64,000 nt of DNA from Utricularia gibba (GCA_002189035.1 NEEC01000010.1:2232001-2296000); one strand, 5' to 3'. Positions 1-10,760 are shown, counted from the first letter of the stretch. Notes: generated by a model not told the origin, from the sequence alone. Program-made: numbers and translations.

Positions 1-1185
1 AGGCGTATTTGGGAATATTTATAATCTTATATAATTAAATTCTATATTTTAAATATATTTTTTTATTTCAAGTGCATGCAATGTTTTGCCCATGTTGTTC
101 ATGCCTACATAACTGCAACCTTTTTCCAGCGCTTTTCTTGAGTACCACTAGAAACTCCGATGAGACCACCGGCGGCACCGGAGACTGGAGGTGACGGTTT
201 TTGCTTATTAAAGTTGAGAGCCGCTGCCTCTGCAATGAACAGATTTGTGTTCCACTGAGCCGGTGCTAACCAACCCTGTTGCAAAGAAGCGTCCGCCACC
301 GGGTTTGCTGCCAAATGCCATGACGCGGTTCCTCCAACGAGCTACTCGAGGAATCACGGGGACTACACATCAGATCGAAGAAGACGAAGGGATGTTTCAG
401 TCCTTCAATTCAGAATCATACCAAAGAAGGCGAGCATTGGGTGTGTTGAGCTTATTATGCGTTCTTTCATTGCACGCAGAAAACAAATCGGGGTGTTTTC
501 ATTTCATGGAATTTTAGAATGTGATCTTTAGAAAAAATGATCCTACTTTTCAACAAACAATCAAGTTGTAGTCATATTTTGAGTGTTGCATATCAATTGA
601 CGATTCAATCAACGTTGCATCAGGAAAACCCAACTCAACCATTGTAAGGTTGGAAATCCTATATGGCATCCTCGGCAGAAGTTCGTTGTGTGCTTCGAGC
701 CTTCCCATGTCTCGTCGGAAGAGCAACAGAATTTCTTGAGTGCTGTGCTGTTGTTGTACAAGAACCCAGAAGCTATGCCGTTAACCTCTATTCACTTCCA
801 AGTTCAAACAAGCATCTTTTTCATACAAATGGGAAGGTGAACTTTGAGACTAAGAAATAAGATGGAACAAGGAAACTAGCACTAGGCTTCGCATTGATGA
901 GCCGTGCAACAGATTCAGCTATGCCCTGGGGATACTTTGTTCGAGAACGCACGCTCTATCAAGTATAGATAAGCTCGTACTTGAAATTTTCAATGGGATT
1001 GTCTGGAAAACTTGAAATGACTGACTGTTCATTAAGCAACTGAAACAGAAAGTTTTAGTAGCATTCCCTTGCCTGGCCCTGCAAGCATTCTCGACGGTGG
1101 CTTGATTGATCGATCGATCTCACGAATTGAATGGTTTCTGCAACTTCGCAAGCCTAAGCAGAATTACAAATAAGCTGGGCCATGT
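1..1185. other. Left-edge intergenic region, no supported gene
   Basis: The stretch has several short open frames on both strands, none with a recognisable domain. The best is a minus-strand frame ending at 105 that stays open to about 340 and has a protein-like composition (Ala/Pro-rich, ending in a basic segment). It has no in-frame ATG; the nearest ATG, near 321, is in another frame. It could be the last exon of a gene or chance. The stretch also contains the region downstream of the ABI4-type gene, which is transcribed leftward into it. Confidence 0.4.
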
Positions 1186-1958
1186 TCAGATGTTGTCGAA
1201 GAAGAATGGATCGCCGTCGTCCCAAATGCTATTTGATGGATACCCATCGTCGGGTTCATTGCCGAACGGCGGCCAACTGGTATATCCTCCGTTCAACAAC
1301 GCGGCGGGATCCGACTGCGGTGGCGCCTGTGTGGGATCGGGGGGAGCGAGTGGGCTCATTTCATCATAACCATGATAGTTGCTGAATTGCTGAGGATTCT
1401 CTTCTTGCCAACCGGAGCTGGAATTAGGGTTTTGGAACGGAACAGCAGTTTCTGACCATTCCCTCATCGCCGCTGCTTCCCCTTGTGTCATTTCATACGG
1501 CCGCGAAGCTGGCGCAGCAGGATACGAAGACGGCGGAGTCGGCATCGGAAACGTAAGCCCGTACCCCGAGGGCCGAGGGAGCAAGGGCCGCAGTAGTCTC
1601 TGCGTGGACGAGGAACTTGACGCGCGTTCCCGGGCATCACCGCCTCCGCTCCTGCCAGTACCAGCAACAGATGTCTGAAGATTCAATTGAGCCTTGGACC
1701 CATACAGCACAACCGCGGCACGGTCGTAGGCTCGAGCCGCTTCCTCAGCCGTCGCGAAGGTTCCGAGCCATCGGCGCGTGCGCTTTCTGGGCTCGCGGAT
1801 CTCCGCCACCCATTTTCCCCAGCTCCTCTGGCGCACCCCTCTGTACCTGAATTTCCCGTTGTCGGGACCTCCCTTTCCCTTGCTTGGCCTCTTGTTGAGC
1901 GGAGGGGAAGTCTCTGGGGAGGAGAGTTATTAGGGTTTGCTGCATCAGCACCGCTCAT
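1186..1958 (-). CDS. ABI4: ABI4-type AP2/ERF transcription factor (one apparent 1-nt frame break)
   Basis: AP2-domain DNA-binding protein of the ABSCISIC ACID INSENSITIVE 4 type, a nuclear regulator that in Arabidopsis links abscisic acid, sugar and plastid signals. The ATG at 1958 opens [12 protein letters not shown]. The AP2 frame then runs [20 protein letters not shown], continuing through [34 protein letters not shown] and [11 protein letters not shown] Ser-rich block and LLRPLLPRP follow; both are typical of ABI4, as is the KGKGGPDN lead. The protein ends in an acidic, aromatic tail. No intron is needed, as usual for ABI4. The ATG and the AP2 domain are in different frames: one C appears to be missing from the CCCC run at 1916-1919 (coding strand), and with it the CDS is 774 nt, 257 aa. 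No other ATG serves the AP2 frame. This is either a sequence error or a real null allele. A truncated second copy lies at 7586-7765. Confidence 0.85.
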
Positions 1959-3180
1959 GGTGAGTGGCTGCTCCCGGACGCGGTGTCCGAAATAAGACAA
2001 CAGTAGCGAAGGGCAAAGAAAGAGAAGCCTGGGGAAGGCAAACTTTCACCCCGTTCCATGGATACCAACTGAAGCCCACTGTTGAAATACCGCCCTCGCT
2101 GTCAATGGTGGAACAGGGCGGTGGTCTCACCTTCCCTCGAACGCGTGCACCGGGACTGCATCCTCGCCCTTCATCTAACATTATCATCTATGGGACCTTT
2201 TTTTTTTCCCATCAAACATTATTTTAATTAAAATAAAATAAAAATTCTAATAGGTATGAAATACGTATTATCTCATCATATAATCTGTTACCTCTGTTCT
2301 TGAGTAGTGTTTGCTTTATGTGATTACAATGCAAAAAGTTTAATTTGTTTGAATTTAAACAAAAATAATGTAAAAAGATTAATTTTTTTATATAATTTTT
2401 TAATAAATAGGAATAAATCAAAATATTCTTGTTTATATTTCGATTAGAAACACCTCTAAACGTAAAACGTCAAAAAATATAAAATAAATATTTTTTATAT
2501 TATACTATATTTCTAATATTTCGATTTATATTTTATAAACATCTAGATCATTTATTAAAGAATTATATATTTATTTTAAAATTTAATCTAATATCGAACT
2601 ATTAGCATTTAACATAATCTTTTTGTTTAATTATAATATGCTTTTATTCCCACCTTTAAATATTGATTTTTTTAAGTTGGTTTCTATATTTATTGGATTC
2701 TATTTTATTATTTTAAAACTTGTTGAAATTGAGTGTTCAATAGTTATAGTGAGCATACATGATATCTAAATATATAATAAACGTGAATTATATTAAAAAT
2801 TTTCAATCAATTATAATAATTTATAATTTATTATATATTTAATTAGTTTATTTTAATTGCTTGATTGTCACACAATCCAACTAGATCGGACATGACGAGA
2901 CTGTGAGTTGGGGGTGTTCAGCGGTCGATAGGGTGATTCCTAAAGACCCGGCCCCAACTAAAATGAAATGTTCAAAAAAGGATGTTTTTATTTCACATTT
3001 CTTAGTATTTTATTTCCGATTTCTTATTCGGTTTGGAAAATGGCCTCGCGTCGCACTCGTACTGTTGGGCTGTAGCCCAAGTTCCTTCCTAATTTTGAAT
3101 ATTTCTGGAAAGATAATCTTTCAACATTAAAAATACAAGCAAGACCAGGTCACTGTGACGGATTTGTCAAAGATTTATTA
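1959..3180. other. Divergent intergenic region between ABI4 and HSP70 copy 1
   Basis: Positions 1959-2210 are the GC-richer 5' flank of the ABI4-type gene. About 2220-2880 is very AT-rich, without coding signal. From about 2960 the sequence resembles the two segments upstream of HSP70 copy 2 (about 8275-8690 and 9090-9445), so it belongs to the duplicated unit. No gene is supported. Confidence 0.6.
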
Positions 3181-3195
3181 ATAGTGGGACCCAAA

Positions 3196-3395
3196 TATTG
3201 ACTTGACCTGAGTTGACTTCGACTGGTCCCTCCCAAATTACGGACTTGTGCCTGGTTATGGGACAGTTTTTGTTTGTATGTAAATATTTTTTGAAATTAA
3301 AAATACCAAAATAAGAAAAAGTCTGCTACAGAGGGCCCACAAACGTCGTCATCTTCAAGCTGCTCCACACAATCAAGTCAAGTCAAGTCAACCAT
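3196..3395 (+). promoter_or_regulatory. W-box-rich segment upstream of HSP70 copy 1
   Basis: TTGACTTGACC near 3199 and GTTGACTTC near 3213 are followed by AGTCAAGTCAAGTCAA (the reverse of TTGACT) at 3375-3390. TTGAC is the core of the W-box bound by WRKY factors. The arrangement is partly kept upstream of HSP70 copy 2 (about 8533-8560). Known: WRKY sites cluster in stress and defence promoters. Inferred: this gene pair may respond to such signals. I did not find a convincing heat-shock element by eye. Confidence 0.45.
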
Positions 3396-3443
3396 TCTGG
3401 ATAAGAGTTTTTTTCTTTTGGAGGAGGAAGCCTTGGGACGCGA

Positions 3444-3452
3444 CTATAATTA
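3444..3452 (+). promoter_or_regulatory. TATA-like box of HSP70 copy 1
   Basis: CTATAATTA lies 76 nt before the chosen ATG and is conserved with its surroundings (CTATAATTAGCGCCATGG) at 10752-10760 in copy 2. That spacing gives a plausible transcription start around 3475-3485. The ATG inside GCCATGG at 3458 is only a few bases past the box, so it is probably not in the mRNA. Confidence 0.5.
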
Positions 3453-3527
3453 GCGCCATGGAGGTTCTCATTCATCTGTGCATTGCGATCAAAAGTTCCC
3501 TAAATCTGTGTGAGCGTGTGGAGAAAG

Positions 3528-5558
3528 ATGTCTGGTGAAAAAGGTCATGTGATTGGCATGGATCTTGGAACTACTTACTCCGTCGTCGGCGCTTGGCACA
3601 AGGGTCGCATCGAGATCATCGCGAATCATCAGGACGGTAGCCGGACGACGCCGTCTGCCGTTGCTTTCACCCAAACTGAAAGGCTCATTGGTCAAGCTGC
3701 TCACAATCAGCTGTCCTCAAATCCAACCAACACTGTGTTTGGTGAGTAATACAGATGGTTAGAACTTGCATTCATCAAAGCCCATTTGATTCATTTCTCT
3801 ACCCTACAATCTCCGCTCACAAACAGATGTAAAGAGGCTGATTGGAAGGAAGTTCTCGGATGAGCTTGTTCAGAAAGATATCAAGCTATGGCCCTTCAAG
3901 GTCATCCGAGGAAGCAACGACAGGCCTATGATTGTTGTGAACTACAAGGGTGAGGAAAAGCTGTTTTCGGCGGAGGAGATATCTTCCATGGTGTTGACGA
4001 AGATGAAGGAGACAGCTGAAAAATATCTTGGGTCAGCTGTGAAACAGGCCGTGATCACTGTTCCGGCATACTTCAACGACTCTCAACGCCGTGCAACCAT
4101 AGATGCTGGTACTATTGCCGGCCTAAATGTCATGCGCATCATAAGTGAGCCAACAGCTGCTGCTTTTGCCTACGCCTTGAACCAAAATTCTGCCGAAGAA
4201 AGAAATATTCTGGTTTTTGACCTCGGTGGTGGCACTTTTGATGTCTCTATTCTTACCACCGATGGAGGGGGCACCATGAGGTTAAGGCTGTCGCCGGTGA
4301 TACTCACCTTGGAGGCGAAGACTTCAACAACAGAATGGTTGAGCATTTCGTTGCGGAGTTCATGAGAAAGCACAAAAAAGATATGAGCGGAAATTTCAAG
4401 TCTCTGAGGAAATTGAGGACCGCTTGTGAGAAAGCGAAGAAGGAGTTGTCATCCACAGCTGAAACCCACATGGAGATTGACAATCTGTTCGAGGGTGTTG
4501 ATTTCCACGCACGGTTGACTCGTGCGAAGTTCGAGGAGCTAAACAAGGATTTGTTCAACAAGTGTGTGCAGATAGTAAAAGAGTGTTTGGAGGATGCGAA
4601 GATGGACAAGAAGAGTGTGGATGATGTGGTTCTAGTGGGAGGATCCACCAGGATCCCCAAAGTGAAGCAATTAATGCGGGAATTTTTCAATAGGAAAGAG
4701 CTGTCTAGTGAAGGCATCCACCCTGATGAAGCTGTTGCATATGGTGCTGCTGTTCAGGCTGCCATCTTGAGCGACGAGGCTACTGAGGAGATGAAGGATA
4801 TCGTACTTCTAGATGTCAATCCGCTTTCCCTTGGTTTGGAAACTAAGGACTATTCTATGAGTGTGGTCATTCCAAGGAACACCACTATTCCCACAAAGAA
4901 GGAGGATGTCTTCTGTACAACCGAAGATGATCAAACTGCAGCCAGGTTTTCGATCTATGAAGGTGAGCGCCCAAACACCAAAGACAACAACTTGCTGGGT
5001 CAGTTCAGGATCTCTGGAGTTCCACGGGCTCCAAGAGAGAAAATAAAGTTTGACGTGTGCTTTGAGATCGATTTCAATGGAATTCTGAAGGTATCTGCCG
5101 TGGAAACAACCACCGGCTTGAGGAATCAAATCACAATCACCAACGACAACGAAAGACACTCCAATGCGGAGATCGAAAGGATGATAGAAGAGGCCGAAAG
5201 GTTCAAGCTGGAAGATGAGGAGTTCCGGAAGAGGGCTAAGGCGAGAAACGAATTGGAGACATACGCTTACAAACTGAGAGACGCTCTCATGGAAAATAAG
5301 ATAGTATCTATGCTCCCCGCCGCCACTAGGAAGAAGATCGAGGACGCTGTTACCTCCACCATCGACTGGATCGACGACAACCAACATGCTCTTACGCGAC
5401 AGGAATTCGACTCCAAAAGGGCTGAGCTGGAGGAGCAGATTCTCAAAATATGCAGCCCCATCATGGCCGACAACAAAAGTCGCCTCAAATTGCTCGGACT
5501 CTTGAAACTCTTGATGAGTGGAGCGAGTGTGGCAGCTGCAATCGGAGGATTTTTTTAG
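3528..5558 (+). pseudogene. HSP70 copy 1: EEVD-less HSP70 with one frame break
   Basis: Hsp70 ATPase chaperone, two exons: 3528-3741 and 3827-5558, with a GT-AG intron in the same place as in copy 2. Exon 1 carries the phosphate-1 loop ([12 protein letters not shown]). Exon 2 carries [10 protein letters not shown], the SYP-like linker region, the beta substrate domain ([12 protein letters not shown]) and the helical lid. At 4276 the sequence reads CACCATGAGG where copy 2 has CACCTTTGAGG. The one-base loss ends the first frame at 4365; the rest is open in another frame from before 4335 to 5558. With one base added the protein would be 648 aa. The C-terminus lacks GGMP repeats and EEVD and ends in a hydrophobic tail ([12 protein letters not shown]). 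A polyadenylation-like AATAAA lies at about 5680. It may be a true pseudogene, since the break is not in a long homopolymer, or an error. Confidence 0.75.
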
Positions 5559-6044
5559 GGCTTGCGGACCTTTGCTTTTTTTTTTTTTTACTGCATCTTT
5601 TGGAAAAATTTGTGTGTGACACTCACGACGTGATGTCTTTTTGCTTGTGTTTATTTCTGTGTATAGCTTTTTTCCTAATAAACATTAGGAGCGTGTAATG
5701 ATCAAGAGCCACATATTATGTATGACTTGTGGGATTTGTGTAAAAATAAATAAAAAAACAACGTAGTGCCAAGTAATAAATACAACAAGGGAAGGGCAAA
5801 TGATCAATCCGAATAATAAAAATGTAATCTTTATCATAAATTGGATAAACTCAGATCTTGGGTTATCCCCAACATGATTGTTGTATGCATTGATGGCGGC
5901 TTTGACCAGGCCTTCCAATGGGTCACGATGTCTCTTTCTACTTAATCGACCAAAAGGCCACCAGTCAACAAGCATTCAGTAATGGCAACTGGCATGTCAT
6001 CATGTTGTATTGATGCTTGTCCAGACCTTACAAATGGAATAGTG
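5559..6044. other. 3' flank of HSP70 copy 1, with a segment absent from copy 2
   Basis: The first 250 bp match the 3' flank of HSP70 copy 2 (about 12875-13110), including the AATAAA region and the AAGGGAAGGGC motif. About 5812-6004 has no counterpart in copy 2: the flanks CAATCC and TGTTGTAT are adjacent there. The extra segment has a minus-strand open frame of about 96 codons without a recognisable domain. I do not call it a gene. Confidence 0.45.
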
Positions 6045-6590
6045 ATCTGGTAATTCCTGACGACGCTCTTCTGTCTTCCAAGAATTCCCACAAGGAAGGA
6101 GAAGAGATATGAAACAGGCATAAGCAGCCAAACTGGAATAATGTATTCAGTGTATGAAGGCGAGAGTTCTTATACCAAAGATAACAAACTTGGGTAAATT
6201 CGAACTCAATGCGGTCTCCCCCCTGCACGCAAAGGAAAACTCCAGTGTAGTGTATGTTTTGAAATGGATGAAAACGGTATTCGAAGAATGACTCACAATT
6301 GCGAATGATAAGAGCAGATATGGTGCCAGAAATGATTTGCTGGTGTACGTTGGCAAACTACTAAACGAACTCAGTGATGAGATGGCTTCCAAACTTCCGC
6401 TGCGATCAGAAAGGGGGTTTCGAGATGCTTTTAGACTCCAAACAAAACATGGCTCGACGAGAACCAAGACCCTGGGGTTCATGACTTCAAAAGCAGGGAA
6501 GTGGAGCTTGAGAAGGGCATCATCACACTCATTGATCCTCAAGCTGCAGCCGCCCCTGGTGGTGGTGCTGCATGGTTAGGTTTTTCCAAA
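6045..6590 (+). pseudogene. Relic of a third HSP70 (C-terminal half)
   Basis: Several frames together give recognisable HSP70 pieces in the right order: a remnant of the [11 protein letters not shown] region, then VYEGES, TKDNKLG, KFELN, CFEMDENGI, a lid piece near EMASKLP, and finally DFKSREVELEKG followed by an Ala/Gly-rich tail with PGGGAA. Stops and indels separate them. The last part resembles the C-terminus of ordinary cytosolic HSP70 (FEDKMKELE, then a Gly-rich tail), unlike the hydrophobic tail of the two complete copies. It is therefore a different HSP70 lineage, not a third copy of the tandem pair. The ATPase domain is missing. Confidence 0.65.
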
Positions 6591-7585
6591 CGGAGTGAAT
6601 GTGGTTTCTTCGATGCTGCCGAAGGAATGCCATGAAGAAACTAAACAAAGAGATTGAAATGGATGATTGATTAGTCGACAGGCTCCTGCTGTGCCACTTC
6701 CCCTGTTCCAAGGATGTCTGTTGCTGCTGCTCAAAGTCTGGTGTGCATGTTGTCTGTGAACATCGTGGTTGCTGTCAGACTACATTATCTTGTTGCTACC
6801 TGCTGCTAAGTCAAAGACTGTTAAGTTTTTGATGAATAAAGGAGCCAGCTTTTTCTTATTGATTCCAAGAACCAACAACAAAGTCTCATAAATGTGCAGA
6901 GATGCACAGTAGTGTTACATGAAAAATAGGATGAATTTTAACATGAAATCGTTTAAGTAAAAAACAATAATAAAAAAGAGGGTTTTGATTTGAAAGAGTA
7001 TGAGAATGAAGAACAAAGTTTATTTTAATAGAATAGATACAAATACAAGCTGTGTACATCAGCTTTTATAAATTCAAAAGTAACAAACTTCACATAAAAT
7101 CAGTATTTAATGAGACCATTTAATGAGATCTCTTTAGGGATGATAATACATATTTTTGAATGATTGAGTGTATAGAAATTACTCATATTGTGTTACAAAA
7201 ATCAAATTTTACTTCATAAACTAATGATTTCAGGGATTCATGAGGTGAATTCTAGTGCAATCAATGCGTTGGCAAAGAATTGTCTATCCTGGAAGACCTT
7301 GGACTTATTGACTGCCGCATGATTGATGGAACATCTCTCGGGGATCTATCAACAGCCTAACCAACCCGCGAAACCAGGGCTGATTGACTTGCTCACTTCC
7401 AACGGCTGTGTAGCCTTTATTACTCAATCTTATTTCAATATTTTAAGATTATCTTCTAACTTAGCAGAAGCTCGTTCAACACATGAAATGCCCGATTCGA
7501 ACGTGCAGTGGATAGTCTTTAAACGTGTCTCAAACACCCCAAATCGGTCAGCTTTGACTGGTCGAACACTCAGTCTTGACAAGAA
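6591..7585. other. Intergenic region between the two duplicated units
   Basis: AT-rich, with some open stretches (about 7250-7600) but no recognisable domain and no start with splice context. No gene supported. The ABI4 fragment begins just to the right. Confidence 0.5.
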
Positions 7586-7765
7586 GCCGCTTCCTCAGCC
7601 GTAGCGAAGGTGCCGAGCCAGCGGCGCGTGCGCTTTCTGGGATCGCGGATCTCCGCCACCCATTTCCCCACAGCTCCTCCGGCGCACCCCTCCGTTCCGG
7701 AATTTCCCATTGTCGGGCCTCCCCTTCCCTTGCATGGCCTCTTGTTGACGAGAGGTGAATTCTCT
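7586..7765 (-). pseudogene. Truncated ABI4 copy (part of the AP2 domain)
   Basis: The minus strand matches the ABI4-type gene at about 1735-1915 over about 180 bp. It covers the basic KGKGGPDN lead and the AP2 domain as far as TFATAEEA. Everything C-terminal and the N-terminal ATG are missing. The block has indels inside WGKW (CCCATTTCCCCACAG against CCCATTTTCCCCAG), so it cannot encode a working domain. Its place, 5' and antisense to HSP70 copy 2, mirrors the ABI4-HSP70 arrangement of unit 1. It therefore marks the edge of the segmental duplication. Confidence 0.8.
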
Positions 7766-8274
7766 ACATTTCATGGGCCATCTATATTAAAAAATTATTT
7801 TTATTAAAATAAAAAAGTTCTATCCCAAGTACTAGGAACGAAATACACCATATAATTTGTTGCCTCTATTCCTAGGGAGTGTTTGGTCTATATGACTAGA
7901 ATGTAAAAATATTATTAATTTATTTGAATTCAAATAAAAATGACGTAAATATATTACTTTTTATATAGTATTTAATGAATAAATAAAAATTTAGATTAGG
8001 TAAAGAAAGAGTGTATAGGTTTAATTAAATAAATATGTCTTTATAGAACTAAATAAAACCTTCATAATCATGAACTTTTTAAACTCGTAAAGTAAATGTA
8101 TCACAACTTATTTTTTTGGGCAATACCACCATTTATATAATATTTTATTAATTATAAAATCATGACTTTAAACGATGGTGAGATGAAATTCAATCCAAAC
8201 TCATTATTTAATGAATTAAATCAAACAACTTTAGATAGAATAAACAAATTATGTGGTATAAAAATAATAGCTTT

Positions 8275-9445
8275 GGATAAGAATTTTTATTTCTTATGCT
8301 TTCTTTCTTTATTTTAAATATTTACATTTATTAATTTTTTGTTTCTGATTTCTTATTGGGATTGGCGTTGCACTTCTAGTGTTTGGCCAAGTTCATTCCA
8401 AATTTTAGTTATTAGCGGAACGATATTCCTTCCCAATTAAGAATATGAAAAATAATTAAATCAAAACAACCAATACAATAATTAAACCAATGGATAATTA
8501 ATGCTGGAACCACCCATTGACGTGACCCATTTTATTGACTTGACTTGGGTTGACTTTGACCGGTCCCTCCTATAATGGGCCAAATTACGGACTTGTGCCT
8601 GTCTTGTGGGACAGTTTTTGTTTGATGTAAATATTTTTTGCAATTAAAAATTCAAAAATAAGAAAAAGTCGGCTACAGAGGGAATGAAGAAACATGACTT
8701 TATTTTAGATTTCTTTTTATCCTTTACTGCATGGTTTCAATAGATTGTTTTTTAATTATACATAATTTAACCAACCAACCAAACATATAATCAATATTTA
8801 ATTTCCTATTAAAACCGTCCATATCAATCCAATAAAACACGTCTCAAGCGGTTTTTCCAAACGTAACATTAATATTATATATAGAATCGGGGGGATCTCT
8901 GTGCCCGAATAAGTAGCGATGGATGAGATTGAAGGATTGTATCCAGCTATGGGTGCAACGAGCAATAGACAATGCACCCGAATGAGGGTGATGTCACGAA
9001 ACTTATGAATCCATAATATTTCCGTTTTCATTTCCAAATGTGAAGCATCAAAAAATATATAAAATAATGTATTTCTTTTTTATATTAAATATTACTTCTT
9101 ATGCTTTCAATCTTTATTCTAAACATTTACATTTAATCAAAATATATATTAGTATTTGGTTTCTGATTTCCCATTGGGGATGACCAAGTTCGTTCCTAAT
9201 TTTAGGTATTTGTGGAACGATCGATATTCCTTCGCAATTAAGAATATGGAAAATCATTAAACCAAAAAACCGAGTCAACAAGCAATTGAACAACACCGTG
9301 GTCGGCGGATATGTCCAAGGGACGGGACCCACCTAATGACTTGACTGAGTTAACAAACACTGGCCCAAATTACATGTGCGTGAAGTTTGTCTGCAATTAA
9401 AAATACCAAAATAAGTAAAAGTCTGTCAGAGGGCCCACGAACGAA
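8275..9445. repeat. Duplicated HSP70 promoter segment (two copies here, one at about 2960-3345)
   Basis: About 8275-8690 and about 9090-9445 resemble each other and the segment upstream of HSP70 copy 1. Shared landmarks are TTTCTGATTTCTTATTGGG, the motif CAAGTTC..TCCTAATTTTA, GGAACGATATTCCTTC, GACTTGTGCCTG..GGGACAGTTTTTG and AAAATAAG(A/T)AAAAGTC followed by CAGAGGG. Only the second copy here is followed by CCCACGAACG, as in unit 1 (CCCACAAACG), so the first looks like an extra insertion. Between them lies about 400 bp of AT-rich sequence without a gene. Confidence 0.6.
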
Positions 9446-10137
9446 TGGTCTCATCCAGGAAGTTTCGTATATGTAATCAACTAACACAAATTACTTTATT
9501 TAAATTAATTGAAAAACAATTTTATTCACTAATGTTTATGAACACTTGTTAATTATTATATTTATTATATTTTAAATTAATTGGTAAATGTATTATATAT
9601 TTATATAATTCAAATTTAAATATCAAAATTTTGTATTAATAAATTTGTGATAAAAATATTTTGATAAATAAAAAATTATATGTTAATTTAAAAAATAAAA
9701 ATATAGCAATTGCTTCAATAATTATTATGTTATTATTATAATTTTTATTTTATTGTTAAAGTTTAGTATCATTCAATATAAATAATCACATACTTGTATA
9801 ATATATAATTATTGTAAATAATTAAATATTTTTATAAATTCATTTTATTGTATGAATTTTTTTTCCACTCGATTATCAATACAAATTAATAGTTCCTTTA
9901 TTTAAATTTATTAAATTTATTAAAAATTATTCATAAATCGATTAAAAACACTAAAAAAACTTATTTTAATATAACATATTAATCTCATTTATATTCGCTT
10001 ATTAAATTATTTAAACATGAATTTTATTTACTTTTATTTATTTATAATATTCAAACGAATATAAATAATGTTAATCGAATCAAACACAATACTAATTATT
10101 TAACATTGTTATTTAAGTTATAACATCCCTTATCATC
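9446..10137. mobile_element. AT-rich insertion in the HSP70 copy 2 promoter
   Basis: Compared with unit 1 (CCCACAAACGTCGTCATCTTC), unit 2 continues from CCCACGAACG into about 690 bp of very AT-rich DNA, then rejoins the unit 1 sequence around TCATCTAGAAC and CACAATCAAGTC. TCATCC near the left end and TCATCT at the right end could be a degenerate target duplication. No open frame and no clear terminal inverted repeat are seen, so the type is unknown; it could be a non-autonomous transposon or a Helitron-like fragment. Confidence 0.4.
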
Positions 10138-10182
10138 TAGAACTTACCCCAAACACAATCAAGTCTAGTCCACCATTCCGGA

Positions 10183-10680
10183 TAGGAATGGCAGCGGGGC
10201 GGATATGGGGCAGGTAAACTCTTACCCGATACCCGCTCCACCGAAACGCCCCACCGCTACCTGCCCCGCCTGCTTGTTTCATCCATTTACCCGCCCCGCT
10301 GCCTGCCCCCACTACCCACCCGGCTGCCATTCCTAGATCTTGCAAGAACTAAGAGGGGCAAAATGGACATTTTCCTTGATGTCATTATGATGGCTGAAAC
10401 ACAAGTATTGACAAAAAAAAAATCAAATAGAGTAAAAATTGACATTTTTCTATATCTTAGCTATCTTCTTCTTAGTTCAGACTACTCAACACAAATATTT
10501 ACAAGGAAAAGAACAAAAAAAAACATGGTAAACCCTACGAATAAACAAAGAAAATTATTGTAATTTTTTATCCGCTACCTGCCTTGCTACCCGCTACCTG
10601 CGGACCTGACTCTCACAGGTACTGAACAGGTCAGATATCTGACGGGTTGCCGGTCGGATTATCCATTTTGCCATCCCTAA
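10183..10680. mobile_element. hAT-like MITE, perhaps nested
   Basis: TAGGAATGGCAGCGGGG at 10183 is mirrored at 10319-10335 by CCCGGCTGCCATTCCTA, giving a 153-bp unit with about 16-bp inverted termini. A second, outer right end, TGCCATCCCTAA near 10670-10680, also pairs with the left end (TTAGGGATGGCA). The inside is rich in ACCCGC/CCCGCC repeats, as in the common plant hAT-type MITEs. Unit 1 has the uninterrupted site (ATTCTGGATAAGAG at about 3395), while here CCGGATA is followed by the element, so this is an insertion after duplication. I could not find a clean 8-bp target duplication. Confidence 0.6.
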
Positions 10681-10751
10681 TTCTCGATATATAAATTTAG
10701 GAGTTTTTTTTTTTTTTTTTTGTTCTTTTGAACGAGTAAGACTTGGGACAA

Positions 10752-10760
10752 CTATAATTA
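10752..10760 (+). promoter_or_regulatory. TATA-like box of HSP70 copy 2
   Basis: CTATAATTA with the same downstream GCGCCATGG as in copy 1. It lies 86 nt before the chosen ATG. The MITE ends about 70 bp upstream, so the core promoter is kept while upstream elements are pushed away. Confidence 0.5.

Noticed and set aside
1683..2000. 105-codon minus-strand frame at the ABI4 start as a separate protein
   Set aside because: Only its first dozen codons belong to ABI4; the rest is the AP2 region read out of frame because of the missing base.
4809..5387. Long minus-strand open frame within HSP70 copy 1 (and similar ones in copy 2)
   Set aside because: It is antisense to conserved HSP70 codons, has no domain, and arises from the codon bias of the sense strand.
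5685..5975. 96-codon minus-strand frame near the end of HSP70 copy 1
   Set aside because: Overlaps the HSP70 3' flank and a unit-specific insertion; no domain recognised and no splice or promoter context.
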